Part shown: piece by piece, positions 1 through 7,068 of the stretch
How positions within the stretch are numbered: the stretch's first letter is position 1
Layout: every line of letters begins with the position of its first letter
Assembly (NCBI RefSeq): GCF_000422085.1
Contig: NC_021741.1
Span: 3,038,001 to 3,102,000, forward strand
Reading direction: 5' to 3'
Origin: Serratia liquefaciens ATCC 27592
GTDB taxonomy: Bacteria; Pseudomonadota; Gammaproteobacteria; Enterobacterales; Enterobacteriaceae
DNA: 64,000 nt
Program-made: the position numbers and the translations under genes
The notes under the pieces: generated by a model
Seen by the model: the letters and a program-made list of their open reading frames with translations, nothing else
Told to the model about the DNA's origin: nothing
The model's database searches: none

Positions 1-2
1 TG

Positions 3-278
3 GCAAGGACTGCTGCTCATTTCGCAGCCTTCAACCCACCATGCCCCGATCATCTCCTACCACCTGAACGCAGGCCATTCAGTAGGGATAACCCCTACAC
101 ACCTACAGCAAGTGAACCAACCGGACAAGTACAGACGGTTGTTCGGATTGTTGGTACCTGCTGGGAGTTCCCTGACGGTACGAGAATCCCAAAATTTTGG
201 GCCGCCGACCAGAAAGCCAAGTCACTCGGAATGGTGCTGGAGAAACGCAAAGACTGGCGATTCAGCGTCAACGAATAA
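3..278 (+). CDS. C-terminal part of an unidentified prophage protein
   Basis: The third frame is open from the left edge to a TAA at 276-278, giving about 91 codons of a protein that starts outside the window. The tail reads like real coding sequence: it contains VRIVGTCWEFPDGTRIPKFW and ends in DWRFSVNE. The first frame is also open here (it runs into the next gene), but its composition looks random. The stop lies 19 bases before the next gene, in the same orientation as the other prophage genes. I do not recognise the family. Confidence 0.5.
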   Translation, partial: ARTAAHFAAFNPPCPDHLLPPERRPFSRDNPYTPTASEPTGQVQTVVRIVGTCWEFPDGTRIPKFWAADQKAKSLGMVLEKRKDWRFSVNE

Positions 279-297
279 CTCCACTCCGGAGGTCATC

Positions 298-1143
298 ATG
301 AGCACCCACCCTCTTCATGCGAATAACTTTCGCAGAGAAGCCCTTTCTCACGGAAACGTGATGACGTCTCCGGGGAAGGTTATTTCTGCATTCAAGCTGG
401 AGAATCTCAGTCGGGAGTCACCGCTGGCTAAACTAGGCTGGACGCAGTACCTGCCAGTCGATGGACTGCACTCCCCTGACGGCAATTACACCTACGTCTA
501 TCAGCTATTCACTGACAGCTACAGGGTGATTCACACGGTCGTCAAAGAGGATGACCTACCCTGCAGCAAGCTGATGCCTGGTGAAGTCCAGTACCTGAAC
601 CATCTACTGATTAACGTAGGCAAAGACAAGCCAGATATGGCTGAGCTGCGTTTTAAGGCATCTATCTTTCTGGGAGAAGAACTGGCGTCAATCGTCAATC
701 CATTCTCGTTTAACACAGCCATTAAAAACGCTATCCAGCGCGGATATCGGCTAACGCCAACCCAGATAGAGCAGCAGTTGGTTAGCTTTGACGGCTACTC
801 AGCTGAAGAAATTAAGTTCATCACCGAGCGACTCGGAAAGGTATCCGCTGCAGAAATAGCCAAGGTATGCCAGCGACCCTATCAGTCAATTGTCACATGG
901 GCTAATGAGCACGGTTTCTCCTCGGCATTCCACTATCAAGCGTGGAGCCAGGACGACGAAGACCAACTCGCGACCCTCTATCAGGCAGGTTATTCCATCA
1001 GCCAAATAACCGAAATTATGAGCCGTGATTCCAAACGAATCGTCAGTCGCATTGCTGTGCTCATCGCCAGTGGACGGTACCCAGATATGAAGCCAAGGCC
1101 ACGCGGCCGCATGCCAAAAATCAAACACGAAAATCAAGGGTGA
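298..1143 (+). CDS. Prophage protein with two putative C-terminal HTH-like segments
   Basis: The frame is open further upstream, but the ATG at 298 has a good ribosome site (GGAGG ending 6 bases before it) and lies just after the preceding gene, so I start there (281 aa). The first about 150 residues match nothing I know. The C-terminal half has two short similar helical blocks, one around YSAEEIKFITERLGKVSAAE and one around WSQDDEDQLATLYQAGYSIS. Both look like SANT/HTH-style repeats (acidic helix, then a recognition-helix-like segment), and the tail is basic (PRPRGRMPKIK). DNA binding is therefore likely, but this is inference. It is the first complete gene of the rightward prophage string, with a 3-base gap to the next gene. 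Confidence 0.65.
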   Translation: MSTHPLHANNFRREALSHGNVMTSPGKVISAFKLENLSRESPLAKLGWTQYLPVDGLHSPDGNYTYVYQLFTDSYRVIHTVVKEDDLPCSKLMPGEVQYLNHLLINVGKDKPDMAELRFKASIFLGEELASIVNPFSFNTAIKNAIQRGYRLTPTQIEQQLVSFDGYSAEEIKFITERLGKVSAAEIAKVCQRPYQSIVTWANEHGFSSAFHYQAWSQDDEDQLATLYQAGYSISQITEIMSRDSKRIVSRIAVLIASGRYPDMKPRPRGRMPKIKHENQG

Positions 1144-1146
1144 ACA

Positions 1147-1602
1147 ATGAACGTATACGAAACAAAACGATATGAACCTGGTTTCAGCTATGAGTCAGGA
1201 CTCCCCGGCATGTTTGAAACTTCGAAGGGCGGCTACGTGGCACACGGTGACTATGCAACGTTGTTTTCTGAGCTGGAAGGTGTGAAAGCTGAGCGCGATG
1301 CGCTGGCTGTGGAGAATGCGGCGTTGAAGGAATCTTCCGCCGATCTCCGTAGGCAGGCATTCAACGGTTGCCGAAACTCTCACAACTGCGGCCCATTCCA
1401 ATACTCGGATCTGTGCGAGTCGATTATTGAAGCGACCAAGACCGAAACCCCAGCCACTGACGCAGCACTTGCAGCTATCCAGGCGCAGGGGGTGGAGAAG
1501 GCCATCGAACGCCTGATGAATATGTTCGCAAGCACTGGGCACATTGGCATCCCTGTCATGGCTCTTGAATGTCTAGCTAAAGAGCTGCGGGAGGCCAAAT
1601 GA
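1147..1602 (+). CDS. Prophage hypothetical protein, Ea22-like coiled coil
   Basis: 151 aa. The start at 1147 follows an AAGGG ribosome site that overlaps the end of the previous gene. Residues about 40-75 form a heptad-rich stretch (LFSELEGVKAERDALAVENA) typical of Ead/Ea22-like proteins in lambdoid early regions. The C-terminus (AIERLMNMFASTGHIG) is probably helical. It ends by ATGA overlap with the next gene, so it is translationally coupled. No enzymatic motif is visible and the function is unknown. Such accessory early-region proteins are highly variable between phages. Confidence 0.65.
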   Translation: MNVYETKRYEPGFSYESGLPGMFETSKGGYVAHGDYATLFSELEGVKAERDALAVENAALKESSADLRRQAFNGCRNSHNCGPFQYSDLCESIIEATKTETPATDAALAAIQAQGVEKAIERLMNMFASTGHIGIPVMALECLAKELREAK

Positions 1603-2129
1603 AAATCACCGAAACCAAAGTTCAGAGCCTCGAAATCACAGAAGTCGAACGCCTTGACCCTATCCGCGTTATGGCTGAGAACTACGAGCCAGGCAAAGGC
1701 CGCATCACTATCACCTGCTATGGCAAGGCATGGACGTCTGCATGGTTTGCGATGGGTGGCGACACCGTACAGGCGTTTTTCATTCGCGTATCGAATGACT
1801 ATCTGATCGGCAATTTTGCCCCGCAGCTAAACAGCGAAGTCGATGACGACAACGAAGCGAACCTGGAGTTTGTGAAGCAGGAAATCTGCAAGCTGCGTCG
1901 TGATGACGAACTATCGCGTGCTGACGCTCGCAAACTATGGGGTGAATGCGAATACACCGACGACGTAAAGGAATACGTCTGCTCAAGGGGTGTTTCTTCG
2001 CCAACGTGTTTATTTGGTGATGACCCTTGGTATGCGCGCTGGCCTACCGTCCCTAATCACGAATACCAGTACCTGGAACGAATTCTGGATGTTGTACGTG
2101 AAGCACTGAAGCAAGTGGAGGCCAAATGA
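1599..2129 (+). CDS. Prophage hypothetical protein
   Basis: 176 aa. The start overlaps the previous stop (ATGA, 1599-1602) and has a GGGAGG ribosome site. The N-terminus (MKITETKVQSLEITEVERLD) and a Trp-rich middle (CYGKAWTSAWFAMGGD) resemble a conserved hypothetical protein that I associate with enterobacterial lambdoid prophages, but I know no function. There is no signal peptide, membrane segment or recognised domain. It overlaps the next gene by four bases. Confidence 0.65.
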   Translation: MKITETKVQSLEITEVERLDPIRVMAENYEPGKGRITITCYGKAWTSAWFAMGGDTVQAFFIRVSNDYLIGNFAPQLNSEVDDDNEANLEFVKQEICKLRRDDELSRADARKLWGECEYTDDVKEYVCSRGVSSPTCLFGDDPWYARWPTVPNHEYQYLERILDVVREALKQVEAK

Positions 2130-2503
2130 AAGAGCGCGACATCGAAAATCTTAATGACCACGAACTTGCCGACCTGAAAAGCGGCGTGGAGCGTGAACTC
2201 AAACGCCGCGAAGACGGACCGAAAGTAATCACGTATTACGTGCTTTCCTGCATCACCGAGGTTGAACATTTCGTTGATATGGATTCCGCACTGCGTTGCT
2301 TAGCCTTTCGCACAGAAGGCCTACAGAAATGGGTTGCCGAAGGCCAGGAAGGCCGTGATTACGTGAATAAATGCACGGGTATCGTCGGCGTTACGTTCCG
2401 AGTTAAAGAAATGAACCTCGACCATTTCAACATGCAAGTAGCTGCGAAATATTTCGATGACATCTGCTATCCGGATCCGGAGGTGCGTGATGCCAGCAAA
2501 TGA
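2126..2503 (+). CDS. Prophage hypothetical protein
   Basis: 125 aa. The ATG at 2126 overlaps the previous TGA. The ribosome site and spacing (GGAGGCCAA then ATG) are nearly the same as those of the preceding gene, which suggests modular assembly of this segment. The N-terminus is a charged helix (NDHELADLKSGVERELKRRE) followed by a mixed alpha/beta region. No family recognised. Confidence 0.6.
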   Translation: MKERDIENLNDHELADLKSGVERELKRREDGPKVITYYVLSCITEVEHFVDMDSALRCLAFRTEGLQKWVAEGQEGRDYVNKCTGIVGVTFRVKEMNLDHFNMQVAAKYFDDICYPDPEVRDASK

Positions 2504-2708
2504 ACTGAAGCCCTGCCCGTTCTGCGGTGCGGGTGAAACGTTTATAGCTCCTAATCAGAACTGGACTGGCATGCGCTACGCAATTCACTCGTATGCGTTG
2601 CGCCATATCTGCACCGATCGAGCAGTAATAACTATGACCCGCAACACTGAGGTGCTGCTTATTGCTGCATGGAACCAGCGGGCCGAGGCCCAGGAGAAAG
2701 CATTATGA
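2490..2708 (+). CDS. Lar-like restriction alleviation family protein
   Basis: 72 aa with the start at 2490, chosen because GGAGG precedes it at good spacing and because the N-terminus then begins MPANELKPCPFCGAG. The ELKPCPFCG opening and a closing AAWNQRA are hallmarks of the Lar family (Rac prophage Lar reduces host type I restriction) and of many related phage zinc-ribbon proteins. The second cysteine pair of a full ribbon is not obvious: one Cys is seen in HICTD. Anti-restriction activity is therefore family inference only. It overlaps both neighbours. Confidence 0.7.
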   Translation: MPANELKPCPFCGAGETFIAPNQNWTGMRYAIHSYALRHICTDRAVITMTRNTEVLLIAAWNQRAEAQEKAL

Positions 2709-2938
2709 GCAAGATAAAAACGATGGGTGCCAGCCCGCTGACCGGGAATATTTATTACGGCACGGTAGACATGGATAAGTCCCGTTACGTAGGAAAGAAA
2801 ACTGATGTGACAGATATGGCATGTGAGGCTGTTGCTGAACACCTGTTTCACACGCAAAAGAGCAAGGTTTACCGCCTCAAGGATGGTCGTGAATTGGTGA
2901 TAAGCGTACAGGTTCGGGAGGTCAAAGATGGACAATAA
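2705..2938 (+). CDS. Small prophage protein, DUF7446-like
   Basis: 77 aa. The ATG at 2705 overlaps the previous TGA and follows GGAGAAAGC. The sequence MSKIKTMGASPLTGNIYYGT followed by KKTDVTDMACEAVAEHLFH recalls the small phage family named DUF7446 (SPLSGTIYAGTV...KTDVTDEA pattern). I am relying on memory of the family, and its function is unknown. It overlaps the next gene by 11 bases. Confidence 0.6.
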   Translation: MSKIKTMGASPLTGNIYYGTVDMDKSRYVGKKTDVTDMACEAVAEHLFHTQKSKVYRLKDGRELVISVQVREVKDGQ

Positions 2939-3551
2939 GCTGAGCGAACTGAAAGCGGCAGCCGCGAAATATTCTCTGACGCTCAAGGCTCATCGGGAAA
3001 ACCCAAGAGATATCGATTCTATTAAGGCTTGGGACGAAGCAGATGCCGAATTATCCCGGCTCACAAGCCACGATGAAACAAACATCATCATCGCCCTGCT
3101 GGCAGACAATGAGGCGAAGGATAAGCGCATCGCCGAGCTTGAGCAAGACGAACTAGCAACGCGGGCCTCTAGTCGTGCGGTGCATGAAGCACAGGAAAAC
3201 CATATCAACCAGCAGCAGGACATAATCGAATCGCTTGAGAAGAAAAACGTCGATTTAGGGCGAGCGTTGGGAGCGGCAGAAAAGCGCATCGCCGTGCTGG
3301 AACGTGAACGCGATAATTGGCAGGCGGAAACTTTGGCAATGCGTGATTCCTGGCGTGAAGAACGCGCCGAGCTGGAAGCCAAGCTGGCTACGCCTGTAAG
3401 TAGCGGTTACAAATTGCCAGCAGACTGGCGGCTCGATGAATCAACGGGCGCTAAAATTCTCATGTACAAGGACTGCAGCGTTATCGAAGACCAGCAAGCT
3501 GAGTATGTCCTATCGCTTATTCAGGCAGCGGCACCGGAGGGCGGCAATTGA
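2928..3551 (+). CDS. Ea22-like coiled-coil prophage protein
   Basis: 207 aa with a GGAGGT ribosome site. Residues about 55-155 are a long predicted coiled coil with many Glu/Arg/Leu heptads (AKDKRIAELEQDELATRASS, EKRIAVLERERDNWQAETLA). The C-terminal about 45 residues form a short globular part (LPADWRLDESTGAKILMY...). Ead/Ea22-type proteins of lambdoid phages are built this way. The function is unknown. It ends just where a new LexA-boxed promoter begins. Confidence 0.65.
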   Translation: MDNKLSELKAAAAKYSLTLKAHRENPRDIDSIKAWDEADAELSRLTSHDETNIIIALLADNEAKDKRIAELEQDELATRASSRAVHEAQENHINQQQDIIESLEKKNVDLGRALGAAEKRIAVLERERDNWQAETLAMRDSWREERAELEAKLATPVSSGYKLPADWRLDESTGAKILMYKDCSVIEDQQAEYVLSLIQAAAPEGGN

Positions 3552-3575
3552 CTCTCACACCACCGTATTTATACT
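3548..3575 (+). promoter_or_regulatory. Promoter overlapping a LexA operator
   Basis: A -35-like TTGACT (3548-3553) and a -10-like TATACT (3570-3575) are spaced by 16 bases, each one mismatch from the sigma-70 consensus. Transcription would start near 3582, inside the LexA box, and lead into the gene at 3609. Confidence 0.6.
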
Positions 3576-3591
3576 GTATGTATAAACAGTA
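3572..3591. promoter_or_regulatory. LexA (SOS) box
   Basis: TACTGTATGTATAAACAGTA matches the E. coli SOS box consensus (TACTGTATATATATACAGTA) at 18 of 20 positions and keeps the invariant CTG-N10-CAG core (3574-3589). It covers part of the -10 element and the predicted start site, an arrangement that gives LexA repression released by DNA damage. Confidence 0.8.
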
Positions 3592-3608
3592 TTTATTGTG
3601 GTGTAAGC

Positions 3609-3869
3609 ATGACAACAAAAAACGGACTCGGCTATCAAGTCGTCTATCGCGGCGAAACTCTTCCCAATTTCGTAGAAGGTGGATGGGTGTTCTTCCAGCG
3701 CCTCAAGGAGTACGGCGGCGGCTACTGGCTCGGGCGAACCTATCACGATGTGTTCATTCTGGAGTATGATCGACCAACTTCACTGTACGACGGGATATTG
3801 TTCATTTTCGAAATGAAGAGAGTCGAGCGAGGCTACACTGCATTCGACGATGACTTTACCCTTACATAG
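3609..3869 (+). CDS. SOS-regulated small prophage protein, unknown function
   Basis: 86 aa, starting 17 bases after a LexA box. The sequence is acidic and aromatic-rich (VEGGWVFFQRLKEYGGGYWL, YDGILFIFEMKR) with no signal peptide and no domain I recognise. In temperate phages the genes placed directly under LexA include antirepressors such as Tum of phage 186 and DinI/TisB-like products. That context makes a role in induction or the damage response plausible, but nothing in the sequence proves it. A 73-codon frame starting at 3548 on the same strand overlaps it and is rejected. Confidence 0.65.
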   Translation: MTTKNGLGYQVVYRGETLPNFVEGGWVFFQRLKEYGGGYWLGRTYHDVFILEYDRPTSLYDGILFIFEMKRVERGYTAFDDDFTLT

Positions 3870-3878
3870 GATTTGGCT

Positions 3879-4133
3879 ATGTCATACAACCTAGGCGACA
3901 AGTCGCCAGAAGAGCGTGAGAAGGTTAACGTAGATTTGGCGGCATCAGGCGTGGCATACAAGGAGCGTATGAATATGCCAGTGATAGCTGATCAGGTTGA
4001 GTCTGAGCAGCCTGAAAGCCAGCGTGAGTATTTCCGCGAACGCCTGCAGCACTATCGCGGAGTTAGCGCTAAGCTTCCAGGGCCAAACGATCCGCGCTAT
4101 CAGCAGATGACTGATGCTAACGGAAAGAAATGA
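3879..4133 (+). CDS. HolE/Hot-like DNA polymerase III theta subunit homologue
   Basis: 84 aa starting at the ATG at 3879 (AGGA ribosome site; the upstream TTG at 3873 is less likely). The core, with KVNVDLAASGVAYKERMNMP followed by VIADQVESEQPE and YFRERLQHYR, closely follows E. coli HolE (KVNVDLAAAGVAFKER.NMPVIAEAVEREQPE..R.WFRERL). The N-terminus MSYNLGDKSPEERE resembles phage P1 Hot more than HolE. Theta binds the epsilon proofreading subunit of the Pol III core and stabilises it; P1 Hot can replace HolE. A phage copy would act in the host replisome. The call is strong on sequence memory; activity is inference. Confidence 0.85.
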   Translation: MSYNLGDKSPEEREKVNVDLAASGVAYKERMNMPVIADQVESEQPESQREYFRERLQHYRGVSAKLPGPNDPRYQQMTDANGKK

Positions 4134-4156
4134 CCGCAACAAAAGGAGAGGTAGTA

Positions 4157-4435
4157 ATGGAAGTAGATTATTTGCTCATCGAAGCTGATAAGACTGCCTC
4201 GATTCATCGAGCAGAGAGAAATGACAATGTGGTTTATGTACCCCAAGTGAATAATCAGGATATGGAGGATGGAAAGGAACCTATATACAGGAATGGATTC
4301 AAGACTTATGGAGTTCATATTCACAAATCCGGGGATGGCAATCGTTATCTTGTTGGGGTTTCCGGAGGACAGATAGATAGCCATGAGATAGATCAGATTT
4401 TATTCGCTATAAAGAATAAGCCTGCCCCACTCTAG
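4157..4435 (+). CDS. Prophage hypothetical protein
   Basis: 92 aa with the start at 4157, directly after a strong AGGAGAGG ribosome site. An upstream in-frame ATG at 4130 overlapping the previous stop is possible but has no site of its own. The protein is mixed alpha/beta with a regular pattern (YLLIEADKTASIHRAERNDN, HIHKSGDGNRYLVGVSGGQI). No family recognised. A terminator follows 21 bases after the stop. Confidence 0.55.
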   Translation: MEVDYLLIEADKTASIHRAERNDNVVYVPQVNNQDMEDGKEPIYRNGFKTYGVHIHKSGDGNRYLVGVSGGQIDSHEIDQILFAIKNKPAPL

Positions 4436-4456
4436 TTCATAAAAGGTTCGATGCAG

Positions 4457-4478
4457 CCTCGCATTTGCGGGGTTTTTT
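4457..4478 (+). terminator. Rho-independent terminator
   Basis: CCTCGC (4457-4462) pairs with GCGGGG (4467-4472, one G-U pair) across a 4-base loop and is followed by six T's (4473-4478). It ends the transcript carrying the theta-like gene. Confidence 0.7.
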
Positions 4479-4503
4479 ATTACCAAAAATCTAGGAGCAC
4501 ATC

Positions 4504-4665
4504 ATGACAGACACTTTTGAAAAGTGGCTGGATGAGCTTATTCAAAATCCAGCAACAGGGTTAACCGAAGCGCGGAGAAGGGTTCTGAGCATCCCCCGCA
4601 CAGACTTTGCGCGTGAAGTATGGAAAGACTGCCTCAAGGCCAGGAAAGGCAAGGCAGCCAAGTAA
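4504..4665 (+). CDS. Small prophage protein (53 aa)
   Basis: ATG at 4504 with the ribosome site TAGGAGCAC, stop TAA at 4663-4665. The product (MTDTFEKWLDELIQNPATGL ... WKDCLKARKGKAAK) is a charged, probably helical 53-residue protein with a basic tail. It lies after a terminator and before another small gene, in the style of the region. No family recognised. Confidence 0.55.
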   Translation: MTDTFEKWLDELIQNPATGLTEARRRVLSIPRTDFAREVWKDCLKARKGKAAK

Positions 4666-4685
4666 CCTCTCTCGGAGTATCCCTT

Positions 4686-4865
4686 ATGACAATTCACAAC
4701 CTACCTACTGAGAAGCGATTCCCAGTAGAGCGTGAGCTTGGCCTGCGTATAGCCGAGCTAATCAGCGAATACCACGGCCAGTTGTCATCGGTGGCCACCG
4801 TCGTAATTTTAGAAGTCGTCAAAAACGATTTGTTGAATAAAGGTGGGAAAGAAAATGTGCGATGA
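4686..4865 (+). CDS. Small prophage protein (59 aa)
   Basis: Start at 4686 after CGGAGTATCCCTT. The product begins MTIHNLPTEKRFPVERELGL and is predicted mostly helical (IAELISEYHGQLSSVATVVI). It overlaps the next gene by 11 bases in another frame. No recognised family. Confidence 0.5.
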   Translation: MTIHNLPTEKRFPVERELGLRIAELISEYHGQLSSVATVVILEVVKNDLLNKGGKENVR

Positions 4866-5070
4866 ATTCGAAGCAGCAAGCGAGTTGGAAACATTTTTGC
4901 GTGATGTGGCGCTGGCAAACAGAAAGCCACCGGTGACGTTTACTGGGTTCTGTGCAAGCGAGTGGTGCAGGGAAAAGATAGCTAAAGGGATGTTCTGTGA
5001 TGAAGGGTGCCGGGAAGATCACCGGCTACAACAGCTGGAGAAGATAAACAAACGGAGGGTGGCAGCATGA
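4855..5070 (+). CDS. Small Cys-rich prophage protein, putative zinc ribbon
   Basis: 71 aa from the ATG at 4855 (AAGGTGG upstream; a GTG at 4843 would add four residues). Four cysteines in the pattern FCASEWC...MFCDEGC look like a short treble-clef or zinc-ribbon site, followed by a basic helix (LQQLEKINKRR). Small proteins with this layout are common in enterobacterial prophages. Metal binding is inferred from spacing only. The stop overlaps the next ATG. Confidence 0.55.
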   Translation: MCDEFEAASELETFLRDVALANRKPPVTFTGFCASEWCREKIAKGMFCDEGCREDHRLQQLEKINKRRVAA

Positions 5071-5159
5071 TTATCAAAAGTTCATGTCTGGATGCTGTGG
5101 TTACTGTGGCATTGCTAGTGATTTGCGTGATTGTGCTGGGCTGGGGATTCTATGGATAG
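5067..5159 (+). CDS. Single-span membrane peptide (30 aa)
   Basis: ATG at 5067 overlaps the TGA of the previous gene (ATGA), with GGAGGGTGG upstream; stop TAG at 5157-5159. The product is MIIKSSCLDAVV followed by a hydrophobic stretch (TVALLVICVIVLGWGFYG), that is, a short N-terminus and one transmembrane helix. The coupling and ribosome site support expression. The function is unknown. Confidence 0.5.
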   Translation: MIIKSSCLDAVVTVALLVICVIVLGWGFYG

Positions 5160-5168
5160 GATGCTGCA

Positions 5169-5390
5169 ATGGATACAACGATAGAGAACGCTATCAGGTC
5201 TGTAGCCCGACGATGCAGGACTGAAATCATTGCCCAGACCGAAGGCAAGCCGAAGCAACTGCACGACCCTATCACCACCGAAATTCTAAACTCTCACGCC
5301 AAGAAAATCACCGCAATTCCTCCAGGTAAATTCAGCGCAAAATTATGGCTGAGTTATTACGTGCATCTCATAGATAAGGAGTCTCATTAA
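5169..5390 (+). CDS. Prophage hypothetical protein
   Basis: 73 aa, start at 5169 after GGATGCTGC. The product is basic and helical at the N-terminus (IENAIRSVARRCRTEIIAQT). Its last base is shared with the ATG of the excisionase-like gene (TAATG), so the two are probably co-translated. No family recognised. Confidence 0.55.
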   Translation: MDTTIENAIRSVARRCRTEIIAQTEGKPKQLHDPITTEILNSHAKKITAIPPGKFSAKLWLSYYVHLIDKESH

Positions 5391-5644
5391 TGAAAGCAGA
5401 AGAAATGTTAACCAGCGAAGACATCCGGTCTCTGCTGAAAATTTCCAACTCGTCAATGCACAGACTGCGACATAGAGACGTAAATCCATTCCCTGAGCCT
5501 GATTTTTACGGCGTCGGTTCAGCTAACAAATGGTTTACTTCAAAAGTCGCAGAATGGCAGCTTGCAGAGAGTCAGCGAGCTAAGATCAAGCCAGCCGAGC
5601 ACTTACACGAAAAAACTAGGCGGTTTTCTCGTCGCGCTGCTTGA
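5390..5644 (+). CDS. AlpA-type DNA-binding protein, putative excisionase
   Basis: 84 aa with an AAGGAG ribosome site. The sequence MLTSEDIRSLLKISNSSMHR...FPEPDFYGVGSANKWFTSKV is a MerR/AlpA-like winged helix: helix-turn-helix at residues about 8-30, and a wing with the usual FP.P pattern before a tryptophan helix. Proteins of this type beside an integrase act as excisionases (Xis) or as regulators of integrase (AlpA of CP4-57). Its 3' end overlaps the 3' end of the convergent integrase by 29 bases, consistent with a xis-int module. Confidence 0.75.
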   Translation: MKAEEMLTSEDIRSLLKISNSSMHRLRHRDVNPFPEPDFYGVGSANKWFTSKVAEWQLAESQRAKIKPAEHLHEKTRRFSRRAA

Positions 5645-6839
5645 ACTCGACAACATCCGGATTAACGATCGCCATCAGCTTAGCGAGCCACCTATCATAA
5701 GCAACAGTCATTTCCTTCATGTAGTCATGCCTATCATAGACAGACCACACGCCAGGGAGTTTGTGCCCAAGCATAACCTCAGCAACGTGTGGCTCAGTGA
5801 TACTAGACCACATCGTCCGCGCTGTACGCCGCAAATCGTGAATAGTGAAGGGCTTAAACTCTGGGTGGTTCTTTCTTATCGCCTTGTTAAGCCCTGCTAT
5901 CACCGTCACGTGAGCACTTGCCTTTAAAGGTATCTCTTTGGTGGAAAAAACGAACCTACCCGGAGATGCCTTCACCCTTCTTTTTACTATCTCCCCAACA
6001 AATTCATTCATTGGCCTAACTATGGGCCGTTTGGTATCCAGTCCAGTTTTGTGATTCTCTGGAGGGACTGTCCATGTCATCTTGTCAAAATCAAAATGGC
6101 CCTCCTCTGCCAGCCTGAGCTCTCCAACGCGGCACCCATAAAACAGGCATAGCCTGATAAGGTCTTTGTTGCTTTGCGTTATCCTGCCACCATCTATGGC
6201 ATGCCAGGCGATAGAAATCTCTTCAGCAGACAGCGAGCGTTCGACAGATTTTGGTTTGATGCCAAAGTCAGAAGCGTTTATCTCCAGCAATGGGTTTTCA
6301 TCGACTAACTGTCGCTTCTTGGCCCATGAATAGCACCGCTTCGCATTTGATATCAGCTTTACTGCGGTTTCTGCTTGTGACTTCGCAACCCTTTCCAGTG
6401 TAGTGATCCAAGTATGGATGGTGATTCTGCTCGCAGGGAGGTCGCCAATAATCGGAAAAATGTGGATTTCAAACGTTCTGAGAATTTGATCTCCGGTTAC
6501 TGTCGTCGATTTTAGCAACCCATGCCATTCACGATACAGGCTCTCGAAAGACTGCCCCCTCCTCGTCTCATCAATCAGTTTTGAGTGCTTTGGGCTGTCA
6601 CCGTTAGCCACAAGAGTAGAAAACCTTGCAGCTTCCGCCCTTGCATCTTTCAGCCCAATTGCGGGGTAACTCCCAATCGTCACCTTGTCAGCCTTGCCAT
6701 TCAGCCGGTACCGATAGAAGAATGTAATAGAGCCCTTGACTGAAATTCGCACCCACAGACCGTCGCGATCAGACTTCTCTTCAATCTTGTCACGCGCCTT
6801 ACCAAGCTTGGATTTTAAGAATGAGTCAGATAGAGCCAT
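5616..6839 (-). CDS. int: Tyrosine-type phage integrase (P4-like)
   Basis: 407 aa with the start set at 6839 (MALSDSFLKSKLGKARDKI), which matches the usual N-terminus of the family; an ATG four codons upstream is possible. The arm-binding domain (DUF4102 type: GLWVRISVKGSITFFYRYRL, IGSYPAIGLKDAR) occupies residues about 1-90. A core-binding domain follows, then the catalytic domain with R237 (GCRVGELR), K264, H334 and R337 (IHDLRRTAR), H359 (LGHK) and the nucleophile Y368. All residues of the active site are present, so it should be functional. It carries out site-specific integration and excision with the neighbouring AlpA-like protein. It reads toward the prophage and sits next to the host porin gene, so one attachment site should lie between about 6840 and 7068; I cannot define its core. 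Confidence 0.92.
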   Translation of the reverse strand: MALSDSFLKSKLGKARDKIEEKSDRDGLWVRISVKGSITFFYRYRLNGKADKVTIGSYPAIGLKDARAEAARFSTLVANGDSPKHSKLIDETRRGQSFESLYREWHGLLKSTTVTGDQILRTFEIHIFPIIGDLPASRITIHTWITTLERVAKSQAETAVKLISNAKRCYSWAKKRQLVDENPLLEINASDFGIKPKSVERSLSAEEISIAWHAIDGGRITQSNKDLIRLCLFYGCRVGELRLAEEGHFDFDKMTWTVPPENHKTGLDTKRPIVRPMNEFVGEIVKRRVKASPGRFVFSTKEIPLKASAHVTVIAGLNKAIRKNHPEFKPFTIHDLRRTARTMWSSITEPHVAEVMLGHKLPGVWSVYDRHDYMKEMTVAYDRWLAKLMAIVNPDVVEFKQRDEKTA

Positions 6840-6965
6840 TGTTAGCACCATATTCGCAGAAAGAAAATTCTAACGAGTATAGGCAATGGACATACGGATG
6901 GACACAACCAATGAGGATTATATATAAAATGTGGTGGGATGGGTTGGGATGCCATAAAAAGAAAA

Positions 6966-7028
6966 GGCCCGCTCCATCTCGTCTCAACACCAATTTTTGG
7001 CATGGGTTGATAATGAGTAGAGCGAGCC
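6966..7028 (-). terminator. Probable terminator of the porin gene
   Basis: On the minus strand GGCTCGCTC (7028-7020) can pair fully with GAGCGGGCC (6974-6966, one G-U pair) and is followed by TTTTCTTTTT. The loop of about 45 bases is unusually long and contains smaller inverted repeats. Termination is therefore plausible, and the region also lies where a prophage attachment site is expected. Confidence 0.45.
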
Positions 7029-7068
7029 ACCTCGTCCCGACACAGGAAGAAGGTAATGGTGTTGAAAC

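Noticed and set aside
3548..3769. Alternative 73-codon frame on the plus strand overlapping the LexA-controlled gene
   Set aside because: It starts upstream of the promoter and LexA box and is Arg/Ser-rich; the frame from 3609 has better composition and follows the predicted start site.
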